Translations under genes and position numbers: made by a program | Assembly (NCBI GenBank): GCA_030685235.1 | Contig: MU839129.1 | Location: forward strand, 62,001-126,000 | DNA length: 64,000 nt | From: Copromyces sp. CBS 386.78 | Lineage: Eukaryota > Ascomycota > Sordariomycetes > Sordariales > Sordariaceae | Reading direction: 5' to 3' | The notes under the pieces: generated by a model | The model's input: only the letters and a program-made list of their open reading frames with translations | What the model was told of the DNA's origin: nothing | Databases searched by the model: none | In this document: piece by piece, positions 62,134-64,000 of the stretch | Numbering within the stretch: the stretch's first letter is position 1 | Layout of the letters: every line of letters starts with the position of its first letter

Positions 62134-63414
62134 GCCGAGGCTTGTTGAAGTTGTTAATGGCTCCCGTAAGCGATAGAGGAAAAAACGAGCGGCTACAGAC
62201 TGATTTCTGTTTGACGGTGATTCATGAATCACGAAGGAATGATGCATTGTCCTCAGTTCCTCCGAAAGTGAAGCAAAAGCTGAAAGTTGGCGAACAGATA
62301 ACCTCGATGCATGTTTGGTGGTGGGGCTGAATCATAATCCAAATGAGCGTTAAGCGCTAAGTAAGATGAGAACATCCAATTTCGGCTACCAAGAGCAATG
62401 GAGATCTTCGGGTTGTTTGCCGGGTGCCGTCCATCGTGGATCGCACGATGAGGACGGAAATAGACCCATGGGACATTGGGCACGAAAGTCATCACCAGCT
62501 TGTAAGGATTCGATAATTTCCCTCATGTGATCACACAACCGTAAATATGCTTGATGGAGATTGTGTGTTTTCCATCTTGGGTGGCAGTGAGCGGCTCGGT
62601 ACCGGAATGCTGGCCGACAGCGGGAAGTCGACAAGTTATAAAATGCCATCCGTCCCCTTTGGTTTGCCATTGTCGGAGGTCTGACGTACTCTCGGCGGGC
62701 AAAAGATTGCCATGACATCGAGGGTACTCGTTTGCCATATGAAGAGTTGTTGAACTCGTGGCTCCTCGTTTGGATGCGAACTGGGAATGGAAGAAATGAT
62801 GTATCTTTGTGTCAAGCGAATAAGAAGAACGGTGAGTACTCGTTTACGTGATACCGTGAGTTCCGTAAACGTCGTGGCCATGATTTCATAACCTCGTGGA
62901 GCCTTCTCTTTCCCACTGGCGCGATTTGACGTTCCGTCCAGATATATGCCATAATGTCCTCCTAATTTCGAGTCCTACAGATATCGTGGATCGACACTAG
63001 GAGTTATTAATAACCCTACAGAGTCCCACACCATTCATGCAACCGACTGCCACTGGAACACATAAGATAAGACTGAACCGACAAAAGAAGAAAAAGAAAT
63101 GCAAGCCCCATAACAAAAACTCCTGCACGTCAAAAAAGCGCCAGTGGAAAGGAAACCGTAAAGCAAACCGAGTCAGAGATATTCCTAGTATTGTGGTAGT
63201 TCATGAGGATTCGAGAAGTATGATCCGGTGGTACCGTGCCCATGGCTTCTAGCTTCACTAGTACTCTGGCCCTAGTATCTAGCCCTAGTGATCATTGTGT
63301 CCATGAATCTCGGGAAGAAGCTGAGCCGCAAGCTGAGCGTCGACAGAGTTGCTGATTGCACAACGACACGTTAGCTTCCACGAATATCGGGGAGATAATA
63401 AGGGTTGCTTTTCC
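62134..63414. other. intergenic
   Basis: About 1.3 kb in which no frame has a recognisable product. The right end should hold the 3' UTR of the DUF3716 gene. Confidence 0.4.
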
Positions 63415-63999
63415 CTACTGTGCATCGTCGTCATCATCATCCTCCTCCTCCTCCTCCTCCTCTTCCTCCTCACCGGCTGGTAGCTGGCCATCTTGAGACT
63501 CTTCCACTGCGTCATCATGCTGCATCTCGTGGGTGTGGCCAATTTCTTGGAGGTCCTGAGTCCCCTCCATATCCGCCTCTGGGACCGCCGTTCTCATGCC
63601 TAATTGCATGGGCGTATACTGGGCATTCTGGTGAGCCATGTCCGTCTGGTCTGGGGCAGCATGCTGCTGATCAGCACCGACAACAGGAGTCCCGTTAGTG
63701 TTGCTGCTCTCCGCGGCTTCTGGTCCAGCAGAGAGGGCCTTGGCCTTGCGCTTCCGGTTGGGGCTAGGGCCCGTATACAGCGAGCAGGCTGATGTGTTGT
63801 CGAACCACTTGCAGTTCGAGCAGCTGTTATGGAAGCTCCCGGGCAAGATCCGACAGACAATGAAAGGACCCAAGGCATTCTTGGTGCGGCGATCAGCACA
63901 CTGGGTGCACTGCACCGGGGCATCTGTGCCGCGTGAGTGAATGAGCAGACCGTTGACGTAACTGGGCCGCTGAGAGGCAATGTGGCGGGCCGTGATCCA
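63415..63999 (-). CDS. C-terminal part of a DUF3716 protein, cut by the right window edge
   Basis: The frame is open to the window edge on the minus strand and ends at 63415, leaving 194 visible residues. It starts ITARHIASQRPSYVNGLLI and contains the Cys pattern of DUF3716: VQCTQCADRR, then GPFIVCRILPG, then SCSNCKWFDNTSACSLY. DUF3716 is a short fungal domain of unknown function found in many copies in ascomycetes, with Cys spaced as for zinc binding. After it come a basic NRKRKAKAL, a Gln/His-rich middle and a C-terminal run of Glu and Asp. No start codon is visible, so the true N-terminus lies beyond the window. Confidence 0.75.
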   Translation of the reverse strand, partial: WITARHIASQRPSYVNGLLIHSRGTDAPVQCTQCADRRTKNALGPFIVCRILPGSFHNSCSNCKWFDNTSACSLYTGPSPNRKRKAKALSAGPEAAESSNTNGTPVVGADQQHAAPDQTDMAHQNAQYTPMQLGMRTAVPEADMEGTQDLQEIGHTHEMQHDDAVEESQDGQLPAGEEEEEEEEEEDDDDDDAQ

Positions 64000-64000
64000 T

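Overview
This window looks like nuclear DNA of a filamentous ascomycete, most likely Neurospora or a close relative in the Sordariaceae. Protein genes carry short GT-AG introns with CTAAC/CTGAC-type branch sites, codons are C-ending, and gene-rich DNA of normal GC flanks a block of about 31 kb (22.7-54.2 kb) that is extremely TA-rich. In that block, paired repeat copies differ almost only by C/T and G/A transitions, the signature of repeat-induced point mutation (RIP).

Layout. 1-2.5 kb: broken fragments of HET-domain (heterokaryon incompatibility) genes on both strands. 3.8-20.6 kb: housekeeping genes in order: an uncharacterised acidic Gly-rich protein (+), mitochondrial chaperonin Hsp60 (+), cofilin (+), a Get5-type ubiquitin-like protein (-), and a Byr4/Bfa1-type regulator of septation and mitotic exit (-). 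22.3-28.4 kb: a Ty1/copia LTR retrotransposon on the minus strand with intact 183-bp LTR limits and a TGTTT target duplication. Its left LTR is split by a 226-bp MITE-like insert with an 8-bp target duplication. 28.5-54.2 kb: heavily mutated DNA. When later insertions are removed, long relic reading frames appear on the plus strand, interrupted almost only by TAA/TAG. One resembles DUF6589 proteins, one is a clear SNF2-family helicase, and one is a protein with tandem repeats. A 7.3-kb Ty3/gypsy element (41100-48400, AAAAT duplication) is inserted in the third frame. A 649-bp non-RIPed MITE with 78-bp inverted termini and an internal minisatellite is inserted at 51848. 56-64 kb: normal genes again: an XRCC4-like end-joining factor (+), TFIIH subunit Tfb4 (-), a small B-lectin-like gene (+), a 70-residue cysteine-rich protein (-), and the C-terminal part of a DUF3716 protein (-) running off the right edge.

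The housekeeping genes do not form a pathway; they are ordinary neighbours in a eukaryotic chromosome. The unusual part is the RIPed block, which looks like an old multi-gene repeat of about 18 kb (SNF2 helicase, DUF6589-like protein, repeat protein) in which younger retrotransposons and a MITE are nested. Its identity as one mobile unit is inference; the SNF2 motifs and the insertion boundaries are seen directly.
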